In this document: in pieces, positions 25,887 to 34,887 of the stretch
How positions within the stretch are numbered: position 1 is the stretch's first letter
How the letters are laid out: every line of letters begins with the position of its first letter
Program-made: the position numbers and the translations under genes
Notes under the pieces: model-generated
Seen by the model: the letters and a program-made list of their open reading frames with translations, nothing else
Told to the model about the DNA's origin: nothing
Database searches by the model: none
Source: Haloferax mediterranei ATCC 33500
GTDB taxonomy: Archaea; Halobacteriota; Halobacteria; Halobacteriales; Haloferacaceae
NCBI RefSeq assembly: GCF_000306765.2
Contig: NC_017943.1
Coordinates: forward strand, 1-64,000
DNA: 64,000 nucleotides
Reading direction: 5' to 3'

Positions 25887-27017
25887 TCAGGCGTGAATGA
25901 CGGGTTCTTCGTCGGCCGACCGCGAACTATTTTTCAGTGTCTGTCCGGAGGTGGCATCGAACAGATGGAGACTATCTTCGGGGAAGTGTAGTGTTACTTC
26001 CTCACCGCGGTCGAACTTCTGACCACCTGGAACGGCGGCCGTAAACCGCTTGTTGCCGATGTTCAGTGCGACGTGTGACACGTCCCCCAGTGGTTCTACG
26101 AGGTGCACTTCGGCGGGAATCGGGTTTTGGACATCTGAACCATCCACGATTCGGATGTCTTCCGGCCGGATTCCTAACGTCACACGGTCGTACCCCTCAA
26201 TCGCTTGGGCGGTTGCTTCGGAGATCTCGTAGTCGAACATCTTGTGGATGAGCCGCTCGTTTTTGGACGCGACATCCATGAAGTTCATCGAGGGAGCACC
26301 GATGAAACCAGCAACGAACTTATTGGCCGGTTGGTGGTAGCACTCAAGCGGTGTGCCGACCTGCTGAAGTTCTCCGTGGTTCAGAATTGCGATGCGGTCG
26401 CCCATCGTCATCGCCTCGGTCTGGTCGTGAGTGACGTAAACGGTCGTGACGTTCAGGTCGTCTTGCAGCGCTTTGAGTTCTGTGCGCATTTGCGTCCGAA
26501 GCTTGGCATCGAGGTTCGAAAGCGGCTCGTCCATCAGGAACACTTCGGGATCGCGAATGATTGCACGGCCGAGCGCGACGCGTTGTTGTTGCCCGCCGGA
26601 CAGCTCTTTCGGATAATCGTCGAGTAGCTCTTCGATACCCAGCGACTCGGCGACATCCTCGACTTGCCGATTCCGTTCTTCGGAGTCGAGGTCGGTCGTC
26701 ATCTTCAGTCCGAACCCGATGTTCTCTCGGGTCGTCATGTGCGGGTACAGGGCGTAATTTTGGAACACCATGGCGATATCGCGCTCGCGTGGCTCCAAAT
26801 CCGTCATCGACTCACCGTCGACGATGACATCCCCGCTTGTGACCGATTCCAATCCTGCTATCATTCGAAGTGTGGTCGACTTACCGCATCCCGAGGGACC
26901 GACAAGAACCAAAAACTCACCATCGTTAAGTGTCAAATCGACATCGTCGACCGCAACGACGCTCTCGCCCCCTCCGGTGAATTCCTTCCGGAGGTTACGC
27001 AGCTCTAACTGTGACAT
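25887..27017 (-). CDS. CUT1 ABC importer ATPase, MalK/MsmX type
   Basis: A 376-residue ATPase with Walker A GPSGCGKS (about 40-47), signature LSGGQQQRVALGRAI, Walker B VFLMDEPLSNLDAKL and a C-terminal TOBE region from about 230. It stands alone, divergent from the PLP-enzyme gene, while the binding protein and permeases of the locus (31378-34736) have no ATPase of their own. It is therefore the probable motor for the chito-oligosaccharide importer. A TATA-like TATATA at 27045-27050 and AGTCAAACT (27038-27046) lie in the promoter; the same 9-mer occurs in the operator-like palindrome at 28437. Confidence 0.85.
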   Translation of the reverse strand: MSQLELRNLRKEFTGGGESVVAVDDVDLTLNDGEFLVLVGPSGCGKSTTLRMIAGLESVTSGDVIVDGESMTDLEPRERDIAMVFQNYALYPHMTTRENIGFGLKMTTDLDSEERNRQVEDVAESLGIEELLDDYPKELSGGQQQRVALGRAIIRDPEVFLMDEPLSNLDAKLRTQMRTELKALQDDLNVTTVYVTHDQTEAMTMGDRIAILNHGELQQVGTPLECYHQPANKFVAGFIGAPSMNFMDVASKNERLIHKMFDYEISEATAQAIEGYDRVTLGIRPEDIRIVDGSDVQNPIPAEVHLVEPLGDVSHVALNIGNKRFTAAVPGGQKFDRGEEVTLHFPEDSLHLFDATSGQTLKNSSRSADEEPVIHA

Positions 27018-27186
27018 GCTTTCTTCCCAACGTTTACAGTCAAACTATATAATGCTTTGTCATCACTACCCACGCGAGACCTCCGAAACCCCACTTTTGA
27101 GTCGAAGCGAACGTTTATATGCAAAGCTGGTGACACAGGAAAGTATCTGGAGTCACTAACGACTCGTTCGTTTCCAGTGAGCCACA

Positions 27187-28413
27187 ATGACAGAGCAACG
27201 TTACCGGAGTCATACCGACTCCATATACGGAGAGTTGGACGTCCCGACAGTGGTCAACGCGGCCGGGACGAAGACACGAATCGGTGGGAGCCTCATTAGA
27301 GCAGAGGCACTCGAAGCGATGAATGACGCCGCCTCGACTTTCGTTGAGCTTGGGGACCTCCAGGCGGCCGCTTCGGACCGCATCGCCGAAATCACCGGCG
27401 CGGAAGCCGGCTACGTTACCAGTGGGGCGGCTGCTGGGCTATGTCTCTCTGCCGCAGCGGCTATCGCAGGCCACGATATCGCAGCGATGGACCGTCTCCC
27501 TGACACTGAGGGACTGCCAAGCGAGATACTGATGCCCCGGACGCATCGAACCGGCTACGACCACGCCCTCCGCGCTGCGGGTGCAACTATCGTCGACATC
27601 GGGACAAACGACCTTCACCTTGGAACCGGTTCGACGAACGTGGAACCGTGGGAAATCGAGGCGAACATCACCGACGAGACGGCCGCCATCGCCTATATGG
27701 AAAAGTCGTACACCGAGCCACCGCTCGATGTAGTCGCCGACATCGCTCACGACCACGACATCCCCGTCATCGTCGATGCGGCCGCCGAATTACCGCCACG
27801 CTCGAACTTCTCCCGTTTCATCGAGCAGGGTGCCGACCTCGTCGTGTTCAGTGGTGGGAAAGGAATTCGCGGCCCACAAACGACCGGAATCGTCGCTGGC
27901 AAACAGGAGTATATCGAGTCCATCGCTCTCCAACACCTCGACATGCACGTCGCCGAAGCGGCTTGGTCGCCACCGAAGCGACTCATCGACCTCGATAACT
28001 TCGCTGGCGTTCCCCGACAGGGAATCGGTCGCTCGATGAAGGTCGGCAAGGAGGAACTGGTCGGTCTCATCTACGCCCTCGAGGCGTTCATGGAGGAAGA
28101 GCAAGCAGAGACACAGCGCGAATGGCAGAACCGAGCCGACAACATCGCTTGCGCCATCGAAGATGCCGGATTGGAGACGCACGTCACCGGCGGCAGCGAC
28201 GTCAGCGTCGCCCCAGAAGTCGTCATCAACGTCGACGAGTCGTCCGAAACCACCGCTATCGAACTCGTCCGCCGACTTCGCGCCGAGAACCCTCGCGTGT
28301 ACCTCGGTGGCGACAGAATCGACGAGGGCGAAGTCGTTGCGAACCCGATGTGTATCACCGACGACGAGGCCGACTACGTCGCCGACCGCATCGTCGCAAA
28401 CGTCGAGAACTGA
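27187..28413 (+). CDS. SelA/DgaE-type PLP-dependent lyase
   Basis: A 408-residue fold-type I PLP enzyme of the SelA-like family. The Schiff-base lysine is Lys225 in VVFSGGKGIRGP, and VIVDAAAELPP supplies the pyridine-binding Asp. The selenium pathway is not expected in haloarchaea, and the gene stands in an amino-sugar locus, so the better-fitting relatives are the D-glucosaminate-6-phosphate ammonia-lyases (DgaE). I infer a role in deaminating a glucosaminate-type intermediate to a 2-keto-3-deoxy acid. Followed by the deacetylase (49-bp gap) and RidA on the same strand. The promoter TTTATATG lies about 70 bp before the ATG. Confidence 0.75.
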   Translation: MTEQRYRSHTDSIYGELDVPTVVNAAGTKTRIGGSLIRAEALEAMNDAASTFVELGDLQAAASDRIAEITGAEAGYVTSGAAAGLCLSAAAAIAGHDIAAMDRLPDTEGLPSEILMPRTHRTGYDHALRAAGATIVDIGTNDLHLGTGSTNVEPWEIEANITDETAAIAYMEKSYTEPPLDVVADIAHDHDIPVIVDAAAELPPRSNFSRFIEQGADLVVFSGGKGIRGPQTTGIVAGKQEYIESIALQHLDMHVAEAAWSPPKRLIDLDNFAGVPRQGIGRSMKVGKEELVGLIYALEAFMEEEQAETQREWQNRADNIACAIEDAGLETHVTGGSDVSVAPEVVINVDESSETTAIELVRRLRAENPRVYLGGDRIDEGEVVANPMCITDDEADYVADRIVANVEN

Positions 28414-28436
28414 CAACCGAAAGTAAACTTATTTTA

Positions 28437-28455
28437 GTCAGTTAGTCAAACTGAC
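28437..28455. promoter_or_regulatory. Operator-like palindrome before the deacetylase gene
   Basis: GTCAGTTAGTCAAACTGAC has perfect 7-bp arms (GTCAGTT, AACTGAC) around a 5-bp centre, directly between an AT-rich TATA-like TTATTTTA and the ATG at 28463. It shares AGTCAAACT with the promoter of the ATPase at 27017. The IclR protein at 36106 is a candidate binder. Confidence 0.5.
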
Positions 28456-28462
28456 AACCGCG

Positions 28463-29170
28463 ATGAAATTGTTAGCAATAGTCGCACATCCAGACGACGC
28501 TGCAATCTTCTGTGGCGGAACGCTCGCAAAGCACGCCGAACGTGGTGACCACGTCACGGTCGCGCACATGACTCGCGGGGAGTACGGCGGTCTCGGAAGC
28601 GACACTGAAGAAGACGTTGCGACGGTCAGAACTGAGGAATCCCGCGCCGCGGGCGACGTTCTCGGCGTTGACGAAGTCGAGTTCCTCGGCTTCAAAGACG
28701 GCCGTGTCGAGTACTCGCTCGAAAACCGCCTCGCCCTCGTAGACACCCTCCGGAAGTACGACCCCGACGTCGTCCTCACGCACTTCAAGGACGACATGCA
28801 CCCGGACCATCAGGCGACCGCCCGCCTCGTAACCGATGCGTACTATATGGCGTCACTCCCGCTCGTCGAGACCGATTTCGAACCGTGCGACCCCGACAAC
28901 ATCTACTTCTTCGGGAAGCCCACGTCGTCGTTCGAAGCCGAGACGTTCGTCGACATCTCCGGCTACCTCGACACGAAAATCGGGGCGCTCGAACAGCACG
29001 TCTCGCAAATTGACTTCCTCATCGACCACGGCGGTATCGACGCGGAGTTCGACAACCTCGTCGATAGCCTCCGTGCTGAAGGGATGACCCTCGGGAAACG
29101 CGTCGGCTGTGAGGCCGCCGAAGGTTTCGCACCGCTTCACGAACAGGCCCGAGACTTCCTGATGGACTGA
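28463..29170 (+). CDS. PIG-L family deacetylase, likely chitin-disaccharide or GlcNAc deacetylase
   Basis: A 235-residue zinc-dependent LmbE/PIG-L deacetylase. The AHPDD motif is at residues 8-12 and the second metal motif HPDH at 113-116. The length fits the family. No signal peptide, so it acts in the cytoplasm on imported sugar. In archaeal chitin pathways such as that of Thermococcus (Dac), this family removes the acetyl group from the non-reducing GlcNAc of diacetylchitobiose. Placement between a PLP lyase and RidA and close to the GH3 hexosaminidase supports that use. BshB- or MshB-like activity is an alternative. Confidence 0.85.
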   Translation: MKLLAIVAHPDDAAIFCGGTLAKHAERGDHVTVAHMTRGEYGGLGSDTEEDVATVRTEESRAAGDVLGVDEVEFLGFKDGRVEYSLENRLALVDTLRKYDPDVVLTHFKDDMHPDHQATARLVTDAYYMASLPLVETDFEPCDPDNIYFFGKPTSSFEAETFVDISGYLDTKIGALEQHVSQIDFLIDHGGIDAEFDNLVDSLRAEGMTLGKRVGCEAAEGFAPLHEQARDFLMD

Positions 29171-29216
29171 GTATCGACCCGACAATCACTTTCAACTACT
29201 CAAACTACGCTCTACA

Positions 29217-29591
29217 ATGCGCGAACTCACCACCGACGACGCACCCGCAAGTATCGGCCCGTTTTCTCAAGGCATCGAAACCGACGGCACCATCTACGTC
29301 TCCGGACAGGGACCAATCGACCCCGAAACCGGCGACGTTGTCAGCCAAGATGTACGCGAACAGACGAGACAGACTCTCGCAAACGTCGAGGCAGTCCTCC
29401 GTGCTGGCGGTGCCTCCCTCGACGATGTCGTGAAAGCGACCGTCTTCGTCAACGACATGCGGTACTACGATGAGGTAAACGAGGTGTACGGCGAACTGCT
29501 GTCATCTCCATATCCTGCCCGCAGCGCGGTCGAAGTCGTAAAGCTCCCGGTCGACATCAAAGTCGAAATCGAAGTCGTCGCCGAAGCGTAA
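29217..29591 (+). CDS. RidA family enamine/imine deaminase
   Basis: A 124-residue RidA/YjgF protein, full length. The family arginine lies in YPARSAVEV, and PVDIKVEIEVVA closes the fold. RidA hydrolyses reactive enamine/imine intermediates released by PLP lyases. Its position 46 bp after the deacetylase and two genes after a PLP lyase makes it the natural finishing step of a deamination in this locus. It ends facing the GH3 gene (convergent, 97 bp apart). Confidence 0.9.
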   Translation: MRELTTDDAPASIGPFSQGIETDGTIYVSGQGPIDPETGDVVSQDVREQTRQTLANVEAVLRAGGASLDDVVKATVFVNDMRYYDEVNEVYGELLSSPYPARSAVEVVKLPVDIKVEIEVVAEA

Positions 29592-29688
29592 CCGACCCAC
29601 CCTTATTCGTCAGTTTTCTCCGCGGAACTCGTCATTCGACGTTAGACCCGTCATTCTACACTGAGGCCCGGATACCCCTCTTGAAACA

Positions 29689-31281
29689 TCATTCCACACC
29701 CGGAATCGTCACCGGTAGCGTCCCGTCTCCGCCTGCTTTCCCGACAACCACGTCCGCGAGTGCATCCAGCATTGCCGGTGAGTAGCCGTAGCCCGTAACG
29801 TACGTCGAAGCGTCTGGTACTGCGGCGAGGTCGTAGGGGTCACGGACCGAGACGACTGCGAGTCTGGTCGCTGCATCCGCTATCTCGCGGACGACCCGTG
29901 CCTGTCCGGGATTCGACCGTGCGTGGTACGTTGCGACGACGACTTGTTCGCCCCCGTCGAATGGATGTTCGTATCCGTGGGTGTCTGTGACCTCGTGGTG
30001 ATACACCTTCGTCTCGTTTCGAGCAAGCGACGTGCGGAAGTCGTTCGGGTCGTATCGGTCGTCTTCCGCATCCGACTGGGCGTCACCGGTAAAGCCGACG
30101 AGGTGGATGGGTGCTGACGTGTCGAACGGGAGTGTGTCGTCGCGGTCGCGGACGACGGTCGCTCCCTCTCGTGCGAGTTGTCGTGCGACCTCGCGCGATT
30201 GCTCGACTGTCTCCGTCCACGTTTGCGGCTTCTCACGCTCTTCGGTAAACTGTCGGTGCTTGTATTCTCTCACCCGCTCGAACGCGCTGTCGACGCGCGC
30301 CTCGGGAATCTCACCGGACTCGACGGCGTCGATGACCCGTTCGATAGCCTCTCGCTGGCGCTCGGGCGAGTGCGATACGAGTACCACGTCACAACCTGCT
30401 GCAATCGCTTGCACCGCTCCTTCGGCCGTTCCGACTGTCTCAGCGATAGCGTTCATCTCCAGACAGTCGGAGACGAGCAGTCCGTCGAATTCGAACTCCT
30501 CGCGAAGGAGGCCGGTGAGGACTTCCTTCGAAAGTGTGGCCGGGAGCGTGTCGTCTCCCGTAATCGCCGGGAAAGCGATGTGAGTCGTCATGAGCGCGTC
30601 GATACCGTCGTCGATGGCGCGGCGGAACGGGACGAACTCGACGGCCTCCAGTCGGTCTTTGTCGTGTGGAATGACTGGCAGCGACCGATGCGAATCGGTC
30701 TCGGTATCGCCGTGTCCGGGGAAGTGCTTCCCGCAGGCGATGACTCCAGCGGACTGGAACCCCGACGCGAGCGCCGACCCTAACTCGCCGACGGCTTCCG
30801 GGTCGTCCCCGAACGACCGTACGCCGATAACCGGGTTTTCGGGGTTGTTGTTAACGTCCAGAACCGGCGCGAAGTTCATCGAAATGCCGAGCGAGGCGAG
30901 TTCTTCGCCGACTGTTTCGCCTGCTGACCGGAGTCTCGTTGGGTCCTGAGTCGCCCCGAGTGCCATCTGACTGGGCAGTTGTGCACCCCAGTCGAACCGG
31001 GAGACGACGCCGCCTTCCTGGTCTGTCGCAATGAGGAGTGGTGGCTCGCCCGCTTCGCGCGCGATGGTCTGGAGTCGTTCCGAGAGCGACGCGACCTGCG
31101 ACGGTGACTCGATGTTCCGACTGAAGTAGATGATGCCACCGAGATGGTGCGACGACACTAACTGTTCGATGTCGTCGGTCGGTTCGACCCCGTCGAAACC
31201 GGCCACAAACAACTGTCCGACCTTTTCTTCGAGCGGCACCGCATGGACGGGGCGCTCCGCTGTCAACACGTTGTCTGCCAT
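29689..31281 (-). CDS. GH3 beta-N-acetylhexosaminidase, NagZ type
   Basis: A 530-residue glycoside hydrolase family 3 enzyme. The NagZ-type loop motif KHFPGHGDTETDSH begins at Lys185 and contains the catalytic His/Asp pair. The nucleophile is Asp272 in LLVSDCLEM. A second C-terminal domain (about 370-530) is present, as in two-domain GH3 enzymes. There is no signal peptide, so it works on imported oligosaccharide, removing GlcNAc or GlcN units. Last gene of the minus-strand operon after the two permeases. Confidence 0.88.
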   Translation of the reverse strand: MADNVLTAERPVHAVPLEEKVGQLFVAGFDGVEPTDDIEQLVSSHHLGGIIYFSRNIESPSQVASLSERLQTIAREAGEPPLLIATDQEGGVVSRFDWGAQLPSQMALGATQDPTRLRSAGETVGEELASLGISMNFAPVLDVNNNPENPVIGVRSFGDDPEAVGELGSALASGFQSAGVIACGKHFPGHGDTETDSHRSLPVIPHDKDRLEAVEFVPFRRAIDDGIDALMTTHIAFPAITGDDTLPATLSKEVLTGLLREEFEFDGLLVSDCLEMNAIAETVGTAEGAVQAIAAGCDVVLVSHSPERQREAIERVIDAVESGEIPEARVDSAFERVREYKHRQFTEEREKPQTWTETVEQSREVARQLAREGATVVRDRDDTLPFDTSAPIHLVGFTGDAQSDAEDDRYDPNDFRTSLARNETKVYHHEVTDTHGYEHPFDGGEQVVVATYHARSNPGQARVVREIADAATRLAVVSVRDPYDLAAVPDASTYVTGYGYSPAMLDALADVVVGKAGGDGTLPVTIPGVE

Positions 31282-31377
31282 TTCGACCGGACAGTCGTGG
31301 GGGATGGTCTTAGTGCTACTGTCTGACGCACGGCTTAGTGCTACAGCCCGAGCAAAAAAATCGCCTTGGGGGTGCTG

Positions 31378-32289
31378 TTAGTGCTTTACGCTTCCCGAGG
31401 TGAGTCCCGAGACGATTGGCTTCTGGAACAGGACGAACAGGAACAACAGCGGAATCGTCGCGACCGTCGACGCCGCCATCATCTGTCCCCAGTAGGTCTG
31501 GGTCTGCGTCTGGAACTCCTGAATGCCAATCGCGAACGGTGTGACGCTGTCAGAGCCGAGGACGGACGCGAAAAGCACCTCGTTGAACGCGAGGAGGAAC
31601 ACGAACATCGACGTCGCGGCGATGCCGGGTGCTGCAAGCGGCATCACGACACGGAAGAGTGCTTCGAGTCGCGTACAGCCGTCGATTCGTGCAGCCTCGC
31701 CCAGCGCCTTCGGAATCGTATCGAAGTATCCGCGGAGCATCCAGATTGCAAAGGGGATGGTGAACGTCGAATAGAGGAAGATGAGTCCGTGATACGTGTC
31801 TTTCATCGGGAGGCCGACCTGCATCTGGATGTTGATGAAAAGCAGGTACATCGGCAGCAGGATGAGCACGCCGGGAATCATCTGCGTCCCGAGAATCGAC
31901 AGTTCGAGCTTCGCCTTCCCGGGGAACTCGTACCGCGAGAACGCGTAGGCAGCCAGACTGGCGATGAGGATGGTGACGACCGTCGTCACGCTGGCGATAA
32001 TGAGGCTGTTCAGGAAGTACTCGAAAAGCGGGAAGCGCTGCCACATCTCGAAGTAGTTCGAAACGTGGAACTCCGTGGGGATGAGCGTCGGATTCTCCGT
32101 CATCACCTGACTTCGGGATTTGAAGCTGTTCATCACCATCATCCAGATGGGAAACAGCGCGAACAGAAGTACCAACCCGAGCGCGAACCGCGCGAAGGCA
32201 TCGAAGAGGAGTTCACGCCCGTCGGTCGTCAAACGCCACGACTCCGGGATGCGGCCGTCTTCGTCTTCAGTTTGGAGTGCGCTCAACAT
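31378..32289 (-). CDS. CUT1 ABC permease (MalG type)
   Basis: A 303-residue permease from the ATG at 32289, which follows the upstream permease stop (32291) with one base between. An earlier in-frame ATG at 32328 would overlap the upstream gene and is possible. Six hydrophobic segments, with an EAA loop EAARIDGCTRL at about residue 203. Partner of the next permease in importing chitin-derived oligosaccharides, as inferred from the locus. Confidence 0.87.
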   Translation of the reverse strand: MLSALQTEDEDGRIPESWRLTTDGRELLFDAFARFALGLVLLFALFPIWMMVMNSFKSRSQVMTENPTLIPTEFHVSNYFEMWQRFPLFEYFLNSLIIASVTTVVTILIASLAAYAFSRYEFPGKAKLELSILGTQMIPGVLILLPMYLLFINIQMQVGLPMKDTYHGLIFLYSTFTIPFAIWMLRGYFDTIPKALGEAARIDGCTRLEALFRVVMPLAAPGIAATSMFVFLLAFNEVLFASVLGSDSVTPFAIGIQEFQTQTQTYWGQMMAASTVATIPLLFLFVLFQKPIVSGLTSGSVKH

Positions 32290-32290
32290 C

Positions 32291-33268
32291 TCAGATAGCA
32301 CCTCCCTCGAATTCGCCGTCGATGACACGACTGTAGTAGATGTACGCGAGTATCATTGCGACGATGAACAGAATCGCACTCATCGCAGCGCCGAGACCGA
32401 ACGACCAGTTGGTGAACGCGTAGTTGTAGATGAACAACATGAGCACCTTTCCGGAGTCGCTCGGACTCGACCCGAGAAGCACGTACGGGACGGTGAAGTT
32501 GATGAGCGTCCAGACGACCATCAAGAGGACGATGACGACTGAAACGGGCTTTAGCTGTGGCATCGTGATGTACCGGAATTTCCCCCATCGACCCGCGCCG
32601 TCGGTCTCTGCGGCCTCGTAGAGGTGCTCTGGAATCGACTGCAAGCCCGCATAGAGCATAATCGCCGCCCACGGGAAGTTCTGCCACGTCCACACGGCGG
32701 TAATCGCGAGTATCGACCGCGGGCCGATGAGCCAGAAGAACGACCCGTCGATGAGCCCGACCGACCGAAGAATGTGGTTAATCATCCCCGTGTCGGTGCG
32801 GAACATCATCTGCCAGGTCAGAACGGTCACGACCGCGGGCGCAATCCACGGCACCAACACGAGCGTCCGAGCGGCGAGTTTCCCTCTGAAGTCTCTGTTC
32901 AAAAGCAGGGCCGTCGCCAACCCGAGCGTGTAGATGCCCATGACGGACCCGACCGTGAAGATGAGCGTCTGTCGGAGTGAGGTCCAGAACTCAGCACCGA
33001 CGATAGTGTTCGGGTTGAATACCTTGGCGTAGTTTTCGAAGCCGACGATTGGCGCATTCCACCAGTTCGACACGTAGGCCGCATCGAGTTGGACGAAACT
33101 GATGTAGAACCCCCAGATGATGGGCAGGAAATGGATGAGTCCCATCATCACAAACGCCGGCAAGAGGAGTTTGTAGGCGAATCGTGTATCGTCGCTGAGT
33201 CTGGGTAGTCGAGCCTGTACCCAGTTCGGGACGGCTCTGGTGATACCACTTCTGGCACGCTCTAACAT
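32291..33268 (-). CDS. CUT1 ABC permease (MalF type)
   Basis: A 325-residue permease with a 30-residue polar N-terminus, six hydrophobic segments and an EAA loop (EAAETDGAGRW) around residue 230. It follows the binding-protein gene after 151 bp, a gap with an AT-rich stretch (33287-33302) that may be a second promoter. Confidence 0.87.
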   Translation of the reverse strand: MLERARSGITRAVPNWVQARLPRLSDDTRFAYKLLLPAFVMMGLIHFLPIIWGFYISFVQLDAAYVSNWWNAPIVGFENYAKVFNPNTIVGAEFWTSLRQTLIFTVGSVMGIYTLGLATALLLNRDFRGKLAARTLVLVPWIAPAVVTVLTWQMMFRTDTGMINHILRSVGLIDGSFFWLIGPRSILAITAVWTWQNFPWAAIMLYAGLQSIPEHLYEAAETDGAGRWGKFRYITMPQLKPVSVVIVLLMVVWTLINFTVPYVLLGSSPSDSGKVLMLFIYNYAFTNWSFGLGAAMSAILFIVAMILAYIYYSRVIDGEFEGGAI

Positions 33269-33419
33269 GTGTCATCACTTCTCAATTGGTTCATATATAT
33301 GTTCTCAAATTCTGGAGGGTAATTGGGTATCCTGACACTGTCAGTCGAGACCCATTCATCGGGGACGCTATCGTCTCGTCGCGTGTTGCGTTGTCTCGCG
33401 TCGTCTCGTCGCTACCGCG

Positions 33420-34736
33420 TTAGTTTTCGCTCAGGACGTTGTTTGCCTGCTGTACCGCCTTGTCGAGTGCGGCTTTCGTGTCGCCTTCGCTCCAGTCGCC
33501 GCTGACACCTTTCGTGAGGATATCGGTCACGGCGTTCTTGATCGTTCCTTCGACTTCGCCCCAGCCGATGACCTGTGGGAACGTCTTCGCACCCGGAAGC
33601 ACCTCGTCGGAGAACTTCTGGTACAGCGGTCCGGAGAACTGCTCTTGGTCGAAGCCGCTTTTTATCGTCGGCAGGAAGCCGGTCATCGAGGCGACGTCGG
33701 CGTTGACGGCGGGTCTCATCAGGTACTTGAGCCACTTGGCGGCTTCGTCCGGATAGTCCGTCCACGGGTGGATACCGACGAGGTTGACCCCGTAGAACGT
33801 TGCGGACTGCCCGTTCGGACCCGCTGGCGGTTTGTACACTGCCATCGAGTCGCGGGTTGCGTCCCCTTCGGAGACGACCTTATCGACTGTGTTGAGTGCA
33901 CTCCACGTTCCCGCGATGCGCTTGTTGATGAAGGCACTGTCGCGGGCGGGACCGTCCCACTCGGCGGACGCCTTCGGGGCGACCTCATATTCCGTCGCGA
34001 GGTCTTTGTAGAAGTTGAGTGCTTTGACGGCGCTTTCGCTGTTGAACACCGCTTCCGATTTGTCGTCGGAGAGGAGGCTCCCGCCGGCCTGCCAGACGAA
34101 CATGGCGTAAAACTGGGTAACTGCCCAGTTGTTCGCCCCCGGCAGCCCGAACAGATGCTTTTCGGGGAACGTCTCTTTGAACTGCTTGCTCTGTTCGACG
34201 AGTTGGTCCCACGACGTCGGTTGGTCACTGATTCCGGCTTCGTCGAGCATGCCCTGATGGACCAAGTGTCCGCGAGGACCCCAGAACCACGGGAAGCCGG
34301 TGGTAATGCCATCGTAGTTTGCGACGTTCGTCGGCTGGTCGTAGACGCCGTCGAGGCTGATCCCGAGTTCACCAAGGTCCATCCATGCGTCCGACTGCAC
34401 TTGTTGTGGCATCCACGTCGATGCGATTTCTTCGATATCCGGACCGTCGCGGCTGGTGATGCTGTTGAGTTGTTTTTGCTTCGCGTTGCCCCAGCCCATC
34501 GTCTCGACTTCGACGGCGATGCCCGTTTCTTCTTCGAACTTCGCGGCGTGTTTCTCGTAGAACTTCTCGACGCCGGGAGTTGCGAAGTGCCGGGCTTGGA
34601 GGGTTACGTCGTTACTACTCTGTTTCGTCTTGTTGCCAAACTGCCCGAGACAACCCGTCAGGCCAGTTGCCGTTGCCGCTCCGGCACCTGCGAGAAGCTG
34701 TCTCCGCGACAGATTGCGCGTACTAGCGTCTTCCAT
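33420..34736 (-). CDS. CUT1 substrate-binding lipoprotein, probable chito-oligosaccharide binder
   Basis: A 438-residue solute-binding protein. Tat motif SRRQLLAG, lipobox LTGC with Cys29, and a mature extracellular CUT1 binding domain. Its sequence (ETGIAVEVETMGW, DGPDIEEIASTWMP) differs from UgpB at 20580, so it has its own ligand. Because the operon continues to two permeases and an intracellular GH3 hexosaminidase, the ligand is probably chitobiose or longer chitin oligomers. Divergent from the enolase-superfamily gene, with 151 bp between the starts. Confidence 0.85.
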   Translation of the reverse strand: MEDASTRNLSRRQLLAGAGAATATGLTGCLGQFGNKTKQSSNDVTLQARHFATPGVEKFYEKHAAKFEEETGIAVEVETMGWGNAKQKQLNSITSRDGPDIEEIASTWMPQQVQSDAWMDLGELGISLDGVYDQPTNVANYDGITTGFPWFWGPRGHLVHQGMLDEAGISDQPTSWDQLVEQSKQFKETFPEKHLFGLPGANNWAVTQFYAMFVWQAGGSLLSDDKSEAVFNSESAVKALNFYKDLATEYEVAPKASAEWDGPARDSAFINKRIAGTWSALNTVDKVVSEGDATRDSMAVYKPPAGPNGQSATFYGVNLVGIHPWTDYPDEAAKWLKYLMRPAVNADVASMTGFLPTIKSGFDQEQFSGPLYQKFSDEVLPGAKTFPQVIGWGEVEGTIKNAVTDILTKGVSGDWSEGDTKAALDKAVQQANNVLSEN

Positions 34737-34887
34737 GAGACAATACCACTATAGAAATGACACTATTTATAATTCATTGTTATGTGTGGCCGTGTTACAT
34801 GAGTTGACGACACACCACGTGACGGATAATCGGCCAACTGCGCCGCCACCACGACAAGTTATTACACCCTGGTCGAAATACCGCGCT

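Noticed and set aside
31366..32298. A 310-codon plus-strand frame over a permease gene
   Set aside because: Antisense shadow; the permease on the minus strand has a clear EAA loop and membrane helices.
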